Source: Methylobacterium brachiatum (GTDB taxonomy: Bacteria > Pseudomonadota > Alphaproteobacteria > Rhizobiales > Beijerinckiaceae). Taken from it: a DNA stretch of 64,000 nt. Positions within the stretch are counted from its first letter, which is position 1. Each line of letters starts with the position of its first letter. The notes beneath the pieces were generated by a model. The model was not told the DNA's origin. It saw only the letters and a list, made by a program, of their open reading frames with translations, and ran no database searches. The translations under genes and the position numbers were made by a program. Of this stretch, positions 56,073 to 64,000 are shown piece by piece. Where the stretch lies: positions 124,001 to 188,000 of the forward strand of contig NZ_JAJALK010000008.1 of assembly GCF_020523825.1 (NCBI RefSeq), read 5' to 3'.

Positions 56073-56387
56073 TCACGCGGAGATGCCGGTGATGCGCACC
56101 ACGGTGTGGTGCTGGCGGTGACCGCGCTTGCGGCGCGAGTTCTGGCGGCGGCGCTTCTTGAAGGCGATGACCTTCTTGTCGCGGCCGTGGCTCACGATCT
56201 CGCCCGTGACGCTGATGCCCGACAGGGTCGGCGCACCGACCTGCGTGGCGCCCGCACCGTCGGCGAACAGGAGGACCTCACCGAAGGTCACGGTTTCACC
56301 GGCCTCGCCCGGCAGGGTGGCGATGGTGATGGTGTCGTTGGCGGCGACGCGGTACTGCTTGCCGCCCGTCTTGATGACTGCGAACAT
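56073..56387 (-). CDS. rplU: 50S ribosomal protein L21
   Basis: 104 aa from ATG 56387; a longer frame to 56552 is not family-like. [14 protein letters not shown] is the invariant start, followed by [24 protein letters not shown], the basic rRNA-binding end. The upstream 177 bases hold a short hairpin-like stretch near 56410-56445 and probably the promoter. Forms a two-gene transcript with rpmA. Confidence 0.97.
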   Translation of the reverse strand: MFAVIKTGGKQYRVAANDTITIATLPGEAGETVTFGEVLLFADGAGATQVGAPTLSGISVTGEIVSHGRDKKVIAFKKRRRQNSRRKRGHRQHHTVVRITGISA

Positions 56388-56564
56388 CGTTGCTCTCGTG
56401 TTCTCGAACGGCCTCCGGGGCGGCTGCCCCTGGACCGGCTTCTTGTTTGAAGTCATTGCACGGGCGGACCCGGACAACGCGAAACGCGCGGACCTCGTCG
56501 AGGAGGCCGCGCGCCATGCCGGGTCAGTAGGGGCGGGGTGGCTCCGTGTCAATCCTGCACAGGG

Positions 56565-56933
56565 TCAGCGGATCGGTGCGCCGGTCGCCAGGATGCCCTT
56601 GGCGACGCTGCCCTGAGGACCGAAGGCGGCCAGCGCCTGCGTGCACCACGCCTCCCGGCCGTCGGCCGCGAGCTGCTGGCGGACCTGCGTCGCCCGGGTC
56701 CGCAGCTTCTCCTGGAGGATCGGTTCCTGTGCCGCGCCGACCTTCGTGGCAAGACGCAGGGTCGTCAGCTGCCCGGCCTTCACCTGGATGCCCGGGCAGG
56801 CCTGTTCGGCGATGATGGTCGTCGCCGCCGCCTCGGCATAATTGTCGAGCGGGGAGGGCGTGGGCGGCGCAGGCGCTTGCGCGCAGGCCGGACCCGCCAG
56901 CACCAGAGACCAGATCAGCCAAGCACCGCGCAA
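56565..56933 (-). CDS. Small secreted hypothetical protein
   Basis: 122 aa with signal peptide (LIWSLVLAGPACA, cleaved about residue 18). Mature part has one Cys pair (QACPGIQ, WCTQAL) and a helical centre (LRTRATQVRQQL). No family recognised. It follows the rplU leader region on the same strand after 177 bases, in the direction of transcription toward rplU. Confidence 0.68.
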   Translation of the reverse strand: MRGAWLIWSLVLAGPACAQAPAPPTPSPLDNYAEAAATTIIAEQACPGIQVKAGQLTTLRLATKVGAAQEPILQEKLRTRATQVRQQLAADGREAWCTQALAAFGPQGSVAKGILATGAPIR

Positions 56934-57096
56934 CGCTCAGACCTCCATGGCAACGATCGGCGCGCCGACCGCGACGGGCGCGGCCCTCTCGGGCGACCGG
57001 TCCGAACTAGGCGCACGACCGGCGCTGCCTATACCGGCCCGGGCGCCAAGGCCATCTCGGCGCCGGCTCGATCTCCCGCCTTCGCGGAGCCGAGAC

Positions 57097-57717
57097 TCAG
57101 GGCGCCGCCTTGAACTCGCCCTCGATGCGCAACGACACCTCGTCGCCCAGAGCGGGCAGGTAGGCGTTCACGCCGAAATCCGACCGCTTCACCACGGCGC
57201 GCCCGTCGAAGCCGACGGTGTAGCGCTGGTCCACCGGGTGGATGCCCGCCTGGTTGAAGGTCGCGTCGATCGCCAGCGGGCGGGTCACGCCGCGCAGGGT
57301 GAGGTCGCCGGTGATCCGCGCGGTGGTCGGGCTCGTCGGCTCGACGGCGGTCGCCGTGAAGGTCGCGCTCGGGAACTTCGCGGTGTCGAAGAAATCCGGC
57401 GCGGCCAGGTGCTCGTTCAGGCGCGGGCTGCCGGTGACGACGCCGGCGAGCGGAACGGTGACCTCCAGGCGGCTCTTGTCCGGGGCCTTCGGGTCGAGGT
57501 CGAGCTTGCCGGACAGGCCGGTGAACTGACCGTAATAGGTCGAGTAGCCGAGATGGCTGACCGACCACGTGATCTTGCCGTGATCCGGGTCGAGGACATA
57601 GGCGCCCGCCCGGACCTGGGTCGGATCCTTGCTCGGGGCGGCTGCGGCCGGGTCGTCCGCCGCCCGGGCGGGACCGAGGCACAGGAGGCCGATCAGGGCG
57701 AGTATGGGCGCGCGCAT
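57097..57717 (-). CDS. YceI-family periplasmic protein
   Basis: 206 aa. Signal peptide (ILALIGLLCLGPARA) then LDPDHGKITWSVSHLGYSTYYGQF, the lipocalin-like start of YceI. It continues LRGVTRPLAIDATFN and YTVGFDGRAVVKRSDFGVNAYLPALGDEVSL. YceI proteins bind isoprenoid-type lipids in the periplasm and are induced by stress or base. Divergent from ruvA (152 bases). Confidence 0.92.
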   Translation of the reverse strand: MRAPILALIGLLCLGPARAADDPAAAAPSKDPTQVRAGAYVLDPDHGKITWSVSHLGYSTYYGQFTGLSGKLDLDPKAPDKSRLEVTVPLAGVVTGSPRLNEHLAAPDFFDTAKFPSATFTATAVEPTSPTTARITGDLTLRGVTRPLAIDATFNQAGIHPVDQRYTVGFDGRAVVKRSDFGVNAYLPALGDEVSLRIEGEFKAAP

Positions 57718-57869
57718 GGTCGTTTCCCCGCTCGTCCGGCCCGGCAGGATCGTCTCGAAGCCTGACCGTTACGGCCCCCTGATTTCACGAAGTGCCCCGG
57801 GGCTCAAGCGCGTCTGGCGGACGCGCCCCGGCTTCTATAGGCATCGCCACGACAGCGGACGGGCACAGA

Positions 57870-58487
57870 ATGATCGGCAAGCTCAAGGGCGTGGTGGATT
57901 CGTTCGGCGAGGATTTCGTGATCCTCGACGTCTCCGGCGTCGGCTACATCGCACATTGCTCGGCGCGCACGCTCCAGCGCATGCCCAAGGTCGGCGAGGC
58001 GGCGGAGCTGTCGATCGAGACCCATGTCCGCGAGGACATGATCCGGCTCTACGGCTTCCGCTCGGATGCCGAGCGGGAGTGGTTCCGCCTGCTCCAGACC
58101 GTCCAGGGCGTCGGCGCGCGGGTCGCCCTGGCGATCCTGTCGGTGCTGGAACCCGACGCCCTCGCGAACGCCATCGCCACCGGTGACAAGGGCACGATCA
58201 GCCGGGCGCCCGGCGTCGGGCCGCGCCTGGCGGCCCGGCTCACCGCCGAGCTGAAGGACAAGGCCCCCGCCTTCGCCCCGGTCGATCCGGCGCTGATCGC
58301 GCTGACCGGCGCCGTCGAGGAGGGCGCCGCCCCGAGACCCGTGGCCGACGCGATCTCGGCGCTGGTGAATCTCGGCTACCCGCAGGTGCAGGCGGCTTCC
58401 GCGATCGCGGCGGCCCTGAAGGGCGCGGAGGAGGGGGCCGAGGCCAAGGTGCTGATTCGGCTGGGCCTGCGCGAACTCGCCCGCTGA
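57870..58487 (+). CDS. ruvA: Holliday junction DNA helicase subunit RuvA
   Basis: 205 aa from ATG 57870. [29 protein letters not shown] is the OB-fold; [18 protein letters not shown] and [17 protein letters not shown] are the two helix-hairpin-helix elements; the C-terminal RuvB-binding domain starts near 155. RuvA binds Holliday junctions. Its usual partners ruvB and ruvC are not adjacent; bfd-bfr follow. Confidence 0.96.
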   Translation: MIGKLKGVVDSFGEDFVILDVSGVGYIAHCSARTLQRMPKVGEAAELSIETHVREDMIRLYGFRSDAEREWFRLLQTVQGVGARVALAILSVLEPDALANAIATGDKGTISRAPGVGPRLAARLTAELKDKAPAFAPVDPALIALTGAVEEGAAPRPVADAISALVNLGYPQVQAASAIAAALKGAEEGAEAKVLIRLGLRELAR

Positions 58488-58623
58488 GGCCGGATGTCCC
58501 CCGTGACGCCTCCGATCTTCGAGGCCTCTGACCGGATCTGAGGAATCGCTCGCGACGCAGTGATTGGCTTCGCCTTGACCCGCCGGGGCAGCGGTGCCAT
58601 CTCCCCGATGACCAGTAAGATAT

Positions 58624-58644
58624 TGAAAAGTCTTCTACTTTTCA
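58624..58644. promoter_or_regulatory. Inverted repeat operator candidate upstream of bfd-bfr
   Basis: TGAAAAGT-CTTCT-ACTTTTCA, a perfect 8-bp inverted repeat in a notably AT-rich patch, 81 bases before bfd. A neighbouring GTTCTAAT (58649-58656) resembles part of an Irr box (TTAGAA..TTCTAA). An iron-responsive regulator such as Irr or RirA is the natural guess. Confidence 0.55.
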
Positions 58645-58725
58645 GTCGTTCTAATCTGGTAGGTCCGAATTGCCTGGCCCGACGCGTTCGGGTCTGGCCC
58701 GAGGAAGACGGGTTCTGCACCGCGC

Positions 58726-58998
58726 ATGATCGTCTGTTCTTGCAACGTCCTGTCCGATGGCGCCGTTCGCAGCTGCCTGTCGCCCGGCCCAGGCTGTCCC
58801 CGCACCCCGGCGCAGGTCTATGCCTGCCTCGGCTGCAGCCCGAAATGCGGGCGCTGCGCCCGGACCATCCGGGAGATCATGCGCAATGCGCAGAGAGAAG
58901 CGGCGGCCGATCAGGGCAGCCATGAATGCTCCACGGCTTGCGCGAGCGCTTGCAGTTTGGTTTTATTCCAAACTGCGGAGGACGGGATCACGGCGTGA
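58726..58998 (+). CDS. bfd: Bacterioferritin-associated ferredoxin (BFD-like [2Fe-2S])
   Basis: 90 aa. IVCSCNVLSDGAV at the start and KCGRC near residue 41 give four probable cluster ligands: Cys4, Cys6, Cys41, Cys44. It reduces the ferric core of bacterioferritin to release iron. Additional cysteines at 34 and 37 and a Cys-containing tail (ECSTACASAC) are unusual for the family. Upstream of bfr by 44 bases, same strand, likely one operon. Confidence 0.88.
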   Translation: MIVCSCNVLSDGAVRSCLSPGPGCPRTPAQVYACLGCSPKCGRCARTIREIMRNAQREAAADQGSHECSTACASACSLVLFQTAEDGITA

Positions 58999-59042
58999 CG
59001 CCAATGCCCCCCCGCTAGAATAGCTGTAAGGAGTACGGGGGC

Positions 59043-59540
59043 ATGAAGGGCGACACCAAGGTCATCGAGTACCTGAATCGCGGCCTGAAGAGCGAGCTGA
59101 CTGCAGTCAGCCAGTACTGGCTGCATTTCCGGATGCTCAATGACTGGGGCTATATCGATCTCGCCAAGTTCTGGCGCAAGGAATCGATCGAGGAGATGAA
59201 CCACGCGGATCGGTTCATCGACCGGATCCTGTTCCTCGACGGCTTCCCGAACCTGCAGGAGCTGGAGCCTCTGCGAATCGGTCAGACCGTGCAGGAGATC
59301 ATCGAGTGCGATCTCGCCGCCGAGAACGGCGCGCGCAGCCTGTACCTCGAAGCTGCCCAGTACTGCGAATCGATCAACGACCGCGTCTCCGAGCGCCTGT
59401 TCGAGGATCTCGCCGAGGACGAGGAAGGCCATATCGACTTCCTCGAGACCCAGCTGGAGCTGATCAAGCAGATCGGCCTGCCGCTCTACGCGCAGAAGCA
59501 TATCGGCGGTCTCGAGGCGATCGCCCCCGAGAAGGACTGA
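59043..59540 (+). CDS. bfr: Bacterioferritin
   Basis: 165 aa. All ferroxidase ligands are in E. coli numbering: Glu18, Glu51, His54, Glu94, Glu127, His130. The haem-ligand Met52 is also present (EEMNHADR). It stores iron as a 24-mer. GAG-type ribosome binding (AAGGAG) precedes ATG 59043. Downstream of bfd, forming the storage-release pair. Confidence 0.97.
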   Translation: MKGDTKVIEYLNRGLKSELTAVSQYWLHFRMLNDWGYIDLAKFWRKESIEEMNHADRFIDRILFLDGFPNLQELEPLRIGQTVQEIIECDLAAENGARSLYLEAAQYCESINDRVSERLFEDLAEDEEGHIDFLETQLELIKQIGLPLYAQKHIGGLEAIAPEKD

Positions 59541-59550
59541 TTGTAACGCA

Positions 59551-59591
59551 GGCTCCCGCGCCCTTTTCATCGGAGAGAGGCTGCGGGAGCC
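59551..59591 (+). terminator. Hairpin downstream of bfr
   Basis: GGCTCCCGC (59551-59559) and GCGGGAGCC (59583-59591) are perfect 9-bp arms with a 23-base loop holding CTTTTC. It starts ten bases after the bfr stop. There is no U-run after the stem, so termination strength is uncertain. Confidence 0.55.
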
Positions 59592-59688
59592 CCCGCCCGA
59601 AACAGTCCCGGCCGGCGTCCAGCCCATTGATGGCGCGCCCGACATCGGCCAGGCTTGTCCGGGACTGAACGACGACAGGACAACATTG

Positions 59689-60486
59689 ATGCGGCTCGTG
59701 GTGGTCGGCGCGGACGGGCGCATGGGGCGGATGCTGGTGCGGGCGGTGGCCGAGGCCGAGGGCTGCACCCTCGCGGCGGCGATCGAGCGCGAGGGCTCGC
59801 CGGTCCTCGGGCAGGATGCCGGCGTGCTGGCCGGCCTGCCGCCCCTCGACGTTCCGGTCACCGACGACCCGCTGAAGGCCTTCGCCACCGCGGACGGGGT
59901 GCTCGACTTCACCGCCCCGGCCGCCACCGTGCAATTCGCCGAGCTGGCCGCCCAGGCCCGCATCGTCCATGTGGTCGGGACCACCGGCCTGTCCGACGAC
60001 GACCTCGCCAAGCTCCGGGCCGCCGCCTACCACGCGCGCATCGTCCGCTCGGGCAACATGTCGCTCGGCATTAACCTGATGGCCGAGCTGGTGCGCCGGG
60101 TCGCCAAGGCGCTGGGCGACGAGTTCGACATCGAGATCGCCGAGATGCACCATCGCATGAAGGTGGATGCGCCCTCCGGCACCGCGCTTCTCCTCGGGGA
60201 GGCCGCCGCGGAGGGCCGCGGCGTCGACCTGAAGGACGTGCGGGTCTCGACCCGGGACGGGCATACCGGCGCGCGCCGCCCCGGCGATATCGGTTTCGCC
60301 ACCCTGCGGGGCGGCTCCGTGGTCGGGGACCACAGCGTGATCTTCGCAGGCGCCGGCGAGACCCTGACCATCAGCCACCATGCCGCCGACCGCGGGCTGT
60401 TCGCCGCCGGCGCCGTCAAGGCCGCGCTCTGGGCACACCCGAAGCCGCCGGGGCTCTATTCCATGGCGGATGTGCTCGGGCTCTAG
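59689..60486 (+). CDS. dapB: 4-hydroxy-tetrahydrodipicolinate reductase
   Basis: 265 aa from ATG 59689, preceded by GACAGGA; the TTG at 59686 is less likely. [13 protein letters not shown] is the NAD(P) loop, and [16 protein letters not shown] is the active-site motif with His and Lys. It makes tetrahydrodipicolinate for lysine and peptidoglycan. gpmA follows by 27 bases. Confidence 0.97.
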   Translation: MRLVVVGADGRMGRMLVRAVAEAEGCTLAAAIEREGSPVLGQDAGVLAGLPPLDVPVTDDPLKAFATADGVLDFTAPAATVQFAELAAQARIVHVVGTTGLSDDDLAKLRAAAYHARIVRSGNMSLGINLMAELVRRVAKALGDEFDIEIAEMHHRMKVDAPSGTALLLGEAAAEGRGVDLKDVRVSTRDGHTGARRPGDIGFATLRGGSVVGDHSVIFAGAGETLTISHHAADRGLFAAGAVKAALWAHPKPPGLYSMADVLGL

Positions 60487-60513
60487 ACCACCAACCAGGG
60501 ATACGATCTGCCG

Positions 60514-61152
60514 ATGGAGCGACTGCTCGTCCTCGCTCGCCATGGCCAGAGCGAGTGGAATCTCAAGAACCTGTTCACCGGCTGGCGCGACCCCGGTCTC
60601 ACCGAGCGCGGCGTCGACGAGGCGCGTGCGGCCGGTCGAGCCCTGAAGCAGGCGGGCTACGGGTTCGATATCGCCTTCACATCTGAACTCGTCCGGGCGC
60701 AGCGCACCTGCGCGCTGATGCTGGAGGAAATGGGCCTCCCGGATCTCGACGTGCAGCGGTCGCAGGCCCTGAACGAGCGCGATTACGGCGACCTCGCGGG
60801 GCTCAACAAGGACGATGCCCGCGCCAAATGGGGCGCGGAGCAGGTCCACCTCTGGCGACGCTCCTACGACGTGCGGCCGCCCGGCGGTGAAAGCCTGAAG
60901 GACACCGCCGCCCGGGTCCTGCCCTATTACATCGAGACGATCCTGCCCCGGGTGATGGCCGGGCAGCGGGTCCTGGTCGCGGCCCACGGCAATTCGCTGC
61001 GCGCGCTGGTGATGGTGCTCGACCATCTCGGCCCCGACACCATCGCCGGCCTGGAGATCAAGACCGGGGAGCCGCTGGTCTACCGGTTGGCCGCCGACAC
61101 CACGGTCGCCTCCAAGCAGATCCTGGCCCGCGACGGCGAAGCGGACCGCTGA
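60514..61152 (+). CDS. gpmA: 2,3-bisphosphoglycerate-dependent phosphoglycerate mutase
   Basis: 212 aa. [18 protein letters not shown] has the phospho-histidine, [12 protein letters not shown] and [12 protein letters not shown] hold the rest of the site. It is shorter than E. coli GpmA, as usual in alphaproteobacteria. Follows dapB, a common alphaproteobacterial pairing. Its TGA stop touches the TTG start of alkB. Confidence 0.94.
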   Translation: MERLLVLARHGQSEWNLKNLFTGWRDPGLTERGVDEARAAGRALKQAGYGFDIAFTSELVRAQRTCALMLEEMGLPDLDVQRSQALNERDYGDLAGLNKDDARAKWGAEQVHLWRRSYDVRPPGGESLKDTAARVLPYYIETILPRVMAGQRVLVAAHGNSLRALVMVLDHLGPDTIAGLEIKTGEPLVYRLAADTTVASKQILARDGEADR

Positions 61153-61806
61153 TTGGCGACCGAACTCGCGCCGGGCCTGATCCACCATCCGGGCTTCCTC
61201 GATCCGGCCGCCCGCGCCCGGCTCGCCGCCGAAGTCGCGGCGGTCCTGGCGGCCGCGCCACCCGTCACCCCGTGCATGCCGCGCACCGGAAAGCCCTTCT
61301 CGGTGCGGATGTCGAATGCCGGGCCGCTCGGCTGGGTCTCCGACCGGAGCGGCTACCGCTACCAGCCGAACCATCCGGAGACCGGCCAGCCGTGGCCCGC
61401 GATCCCGCCCTGTGCGCTGGCCGCCTGGGACGCGCTGGCGGCGTTTCCGGCACCGCCCGAAGCCTGCCTGATCAACCTCTACGCCCCGGACGCCCGGATG
61501 GGCCTGCACCAGGACCGGGACGAGGCCGATTTCTCCGCCCCGGTCGTCTCCCTGTCGCTCGGCGCCACGGCCCTGTTCCGCTACGGCGGCCTGCAGCGCT
61601 CGGACCCGACCCGCTCGATCCGCCTCCATCCCGGCGACGCCCTGGTGATCGGCGGCGCCTCGCGCCTGATCCACCACGGGGTCGACCGCCTCTATGCGGT
61701 GAACGACCTGCTCGCGGAGAATCCGCTGCCGGGCTTCCTGCCGGATGGCGGGCGCTGCAACCTGACCCTGCGCCGGGTCACCGCCGGCGTCACCGGAAAG
61801 CCATGA
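61153..61806 (+). CDS. alkB: Alpha-ketoglutarate-dependent DNA repair dioxygenase AlkB
   Basis: 217 aa from TTG 61153, directly after the gpmA stop (TGATTG). Iron ligands are HQD (GLHQDRDEAD) and the later His in LIHHGVDRL, and Arg in RCNLTLRRVT binds 2-oxoglutarate. INLYAPDARMGLH is also typical. It removes methyl groups from 1-methyladenine and 3-methylcytosine in DNA. Start codon not certain but no better one is near. Confidence 0.93.
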   Translation: MATELAPGLIHHPGFLDPAARARLAAEVAAVLAAAPPVTPCMPRTGKPFSVRMSNAGPLGWVSDRSGYRYQPNHPETGQPWPAIPPCALAAWDALAAFPAPPEACLINLYAPDARMGLHQDRDEADFSAPVVSLSLGATALFRYGGLQRSDPTRSIRLHPGDALVIGGASRLIHHGVDRLYAVNDLLAENPLPGFLPDGGRCNLTLRRVTAGVTGKP

Positions 61807-61848
61807 CGGTGATTCGCTCTCTCGGCCGCAACCTTACGGGATCCAGCC

Positions 61849-62778
61849 ATGCGGCCAGCCTCTTTCGCGCGACGTGACAGCGCGGCGGCGCAATGGCCGC
61901 CCATCGCCCGGTTCATCGCGGCCGAGCACCGCCTGGGCGACGCCGCTGCCGCCCGCGGGCCCGTCGCGGCGGCGCTCTACGAGTTCCTGCGTTTCGGCGT
62001 GAAACAGGGCTGGGCCTGCCTGTTCGGCGGCCTGCTGCTCGCGCTGATGATCGGCACGCGCCTGGTCTGGCCGGCCCACGCGCCGCTTGCGCGCTACGAC
62101 GCGCTGTTCCTCGCCGCGCTGGCGCTTCAGGCGATCCTGCTCGCGACCAAGATGGAGACCTGGACCGAGGCCAAGGTCATCCTCGTCTTCCACGTCATCG
62201 GTACGGTGATGGAGGTGCACAAGACGGCGATCGGCAGCTGGGTCTACCCCGAAATCAGCGCCTTCCGGATCGGCGGTGTGCCGCTCTTCACCGGCTTCAT
62301 GTACGCCGCCGTCGGCAGCTACCTGGCCCGTGTCTGGCGCCTGTTCGACTTCCGGTTCACCCGGCACCCGAACCTGACTTTTCTGTCGGCCCTCGCGGTG
62401 GCGATCTACGTCAACTTCCTGACCGATCACCTGGGTTACGACCTGCGCTACGGCCTCCTGGCGGTTGCGGTGGTCCTGTTCGCGCCGGCCACGATCCATT
62501 TCCAGGTCTGGCGATCCCATCGCAGGATGCCGCTCCTCCTCGGCCTGCTCCTCGTGGCGCTCTTCATCTGGTTCGCCGAGAATGTCGGGACCTTCACCGG
62601 CACGTGGCTCTACCCGAACCAGAAGCTTCATTGGTCCCCCGTCCCGCTCGCGAAACTCTCGTCCTGGTTCCTACTGATGATCGTGTCCTACACGCTGATC
62701 GCGCGGGTGAACGGAATCAGCCGCCTGAGCGCTCGGCCCCTCGCTTCCCCGGCATCGGCGGGCGTGGCCGTGCCATGA
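61849..62778 (+). CDS. DUF817 membrane protein (YoaT-like)
   Basis: 309 aa, about eight hydrophobic segments. EFLRFGVKQGWACLFGGLLLALM opens DUF817. KMETWTEAKVILVFHVIGTVMEVHKTAIGSWVYPE is a conserved core with charged and aromatic residues. Function unknown. Overlaps the next DUF2809 gene by four bases. Confidence 0.85.
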   Translation: MRPASFARRDSAAAQWPPIARFIAAEHRLGDAAAARGPVAAALYEFLRFGVKQGWACLFGGLLLALMIGTRLVWPAHAPLARYDALFLAALALQAILLATKMETWTEAKVILVFHVIGTVMEVHKTAIGSWVYPEISAFRIGGVPLFTGFMYAAVGSYLARVWRLFDFRFTRHPNLTFLSALAVAIYVNFLTDHLGYDLRYGLLAVAVVLFAPATIHFQVWRSHRRMPLLLGLLLVALFIWFAENVGTFTGTWLYPNQKLHWSPVPLAKLSSWFLLMIVSYTLIARVNGISRLSARPLASPASAGVAVP

Positions 62779-63176
62779 GCCGGACACGCTCCCTCGGCGC
62801 AGCCGCGGCGTTCATCGGCCTCGGTCTGCTGTTGCGGCTGCCAAAGTGGAATCTGCCCCTGGCGATCCACCATTACGGCGGCGGCATCCTCTGGGGTGCG
62901 ATGCTGTTCGCGCTCGTTGCTGCCGTGCGGCCACCCGGCTGGCGCGTGCCGGGCTGTTGGGTCGCCGCGGGCGTCATAGCGGCCGGCATCGAAGGCAGCC
63001 GCCTGTTGCACGGTGCCGAGCTCGACGCGTTCCGCAGGACGCTGGCCGGCCAGCTGCTTCTCGGCAATATCTTCTCGGCCTGGAACCTGGCGGCCTACGC
63101 ATGCGGTATCAGTCTCGCCGCGTTGATGATCGTCTCTCCCCGGACCGATCGCGCGTCCGCCTCATTGTCGGCTTGA
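62775..63176 (+). CDS. DUF2809 membrane protein
   Basis: 133 aa from ATG 62775 (ATGA overlap with DUF817 gene). LRLPKWNLPLAIHHYGGGILWGAMLFALVAAV is the DUF2809 start, with GSRLLHGAELDAFRRTLAGQLLLGNIFSAWNLAAYACG at the end. Four hydrophobic segments. Function unknown; coupling to DUF817 suggests a joint role. Confidence 0.83.
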   Translation: MSRTRSLGAAAAFIGLGLLLRLPKWNLPLAIHHYGGGILWGAMLFALVAAVRPPGWRVPGCWVAAGVIAAGIEGSRLLHGAELDAFRRTLAGQLLLGNIFSAWNLAAYACGISLAALMIVSPRTDRASASLSA

Positions 63177-63252
63177 CAGATAATGGCCGCGGGCAGACCC
63201 ATCGCACGAAGCGGGCCCGCTCGGGTCCTCGCGCGTGGAGAACCGGTTTCCG

Positions 63253-64000
63253 ATGCTGGTGCGTAACCTGACGCTGCGTCTCGGGCGGGTTCTGTCCCTG
63301 GCCGTCCTGATGGCCGGGCTCGGATCCGCGGCGTCTGCCGCCGATCCGGTCTATCCACCGGGCTCCCGCTTCGGTTTCGAGCCGCCGGCCGATATGGCGC
63401 TGTCGCGGCGCTTCTCGGGCTTCGAGCGCAAGGAGGGCGGCGCCACCCTGTCGGTGGTCGAGCTGCCGCCGAACGCCTTCGCGGAACTGGTCAGCGGATT
63501 CACCGACGCCAACCTCCTGAGCCAGGGTTTCGCGGTGGAGAAGCGCGAGGAGGTGAAGGTCGGCGACAACGAGGGCATGCTCTACACTGGCGAGCAGCCC
63601 GCCGATCCCAACGCCACCGCACCGGCGATCCGCAAATGGATCCTGGTGGTCGGCACGCCGACCGTGACCGGCCTGATCATCGCCCAGGCTCTGCCGGATG
63701 CCGAGACCGAGGAGACGATGCGCAAGCTGGTGACTGGCGTCACCCTGCGCCCGCCGCTCACCCTCGACCAGCAGGTCGAGGCCCTGCCGTTCCGCATCGG
63801 CAACATGGCGGGCTTCCGACCGATCCGGGTGCTGGCCGGCAATTCGGTCCTGCTCACGGCGGGCCCGAAGGACCAGATGCAGAATCTGGAACAGCCGATC
63901 CTGGTGCTGGCCCAGGCGGTCCAGCAGCCGCCCGCCGCCGAGCAGCGCGACGGCTTCGCCCGGGCGGCCCTGGCCTCGAACCAGACGATGAAGGATTTCG
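63253..64000 (+). CDS. Secreted protein, 3' truncated by the window
   Basis: Open frame from ATG 63253 to the window edge (249 complete codons). A signal peptide LSLAVLMAGLGSAASA is cleaved near residue 29. The mature part starts PVYPPGSRFGFEPPADMALSRRFSGFE and has no Cys; later KWILVVGTPTVTGLIIAQALP and GNMAGFRPIRVLAGNSVLL. It looks like a periplasmic protein found in Methylobacterium/rhizobia; family not named. The gene end and its neighbours are outside the window. Confidence 0.75.
   Translation, partial: MLVRNLTLRLGRVLSLAVLMAGLGSAASAADPVYPPGSRFGFEPPADMALSRRFSGFERKEGGATLSVVELPPNAFAELVSGFTDANLLSQGFAVEKREEVKVGDNEGMLYTGEQPADPNATAPAIRKWILVVGTPTVTGLIIAQALPDAETEETMRKLVTGVTLRPPLTLDQQVEALPFRIGNMAGFRPIRVLAGNSVLLTAGPKDQMQNLEQPILVLAQAVQQPPAAEQRDGFARAALASNQTMKDF

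Noticed and set aside
56388..56530. Ribosomal protein leader (autoregulatory) upstream of rplU
   Set aside because: Some GC-rich pairing is possible, but no structure matching a known L21-type leader could be recognised by eye.
59464..61677. 737-codon minus-strand frame across bfr-dapB-gpmA-alkB
   Set aside because: Lies opposite four well-conserved genes and has no recognisable domain; a GC-skew artefact.

Overview
The window is a gene-dense, very GC-rich chromosomal segment from an alphaproteobacterium. The most likely source is the order Hyphomicrobiales (Rhizobiales), and a Methylobacterium-like genome fits best. The basis is the gene content: a MucR/Ros regulator, a 180-kDa-class NAD glutamate dehydrogenase, a phasin, a likely EcfG (general stress) promoter in front of a CsbD gene, DUF2937/DUF2939/DUF1328 proteins, and the conserved run obgE-proB-proA-nadD-rsfS-rlmH-envC-ctpA-rppH. 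No C1-metabolism gene is present, so the genus is inference. I saw no rRNA, tRNA, CRISPR array, prophage or insertion sequence with a transposase.

Layout. 1-1.2 kb: the 3' end of mutL, then an overlapping two-gene unit ending in a helix-turn-helix protein that may be a toxin-antitoxin pair. 1.4-7.8 kb: an acyl-CoA catabolic cluster (acyl-CoA dehydrogenase, thiolase, SDR, APH-like kinase, DUF6285 protein, convergent acyl-CoA ligase) whose content resembles the levulinate/4-hydroxyacid (Lva) pathway. 8-10.8 kb: phasin plus alpha/beta hydrolase, a PraR-like XRE regulator and a cupin. 10.8-15.2 kb: rsmD-rluB, small stress proteins (DUF1328, CsbD), tadA and an SDR lacking the catalytic tyrosine. 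15.2-20.3 kb: an outer-membrane barrel divergent from a mucR homologue, then a LacI regulator and an MFS exporter. 20.5-30.7 kb: glutamate dehydrogenase divergent from a MarR regulator, three more MFS transporters and a DoxX protein. 30.9-38.1 kb: a DUF3313 lipoprotein, guaB, a VapBC module, panE, a tiny lipoprotein, an RsmB-type methyltransferase and an esterase. 38.1-45.5 kb: an O-antigen-ligase-like protein, DUF2937, WD40 and YoaK-like proteins, a single-domain response regulator, DUF2939, rppH and a divergent polysaccharide deacetylase. 45.6-56.4 kb: the cell-wall, proline and ribosome cluster ctpA-envC-rlmH-rsfS-nadD-proA-proB, a second VapBC module inserted before obgE, a GNAT protein, rpmA and rplU. 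56.5-64 kb: a secreted protein, YceI, ruvA, bfd-bfr (iron storage), dapB-gpmA-alkB, DUF817-DUF2809 and the start of a secreted protein cut by the window end.

The most interesting signals are the Lva-like cluster, the putative toxin-antitoxin pair with an L7/L12-like plus HTH fusion, the stress promoter before csbD, the operator-like palindrome before bfd-bfr, the MucR homologue with lost zinc ligands, TTAACCAT (CtrA half-site-like) motifs in several promoters, and a dispersed family of about 120-bp palindromic repeats plus one 95-bp element with 26-bp terminal inverted repeats.

Most genes are predicted confidently from family motifs. Start codons, small regulatory sites and pathway assignments are less certain, and the entries say so. 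All calls come from reading the sequence; no database search was run.
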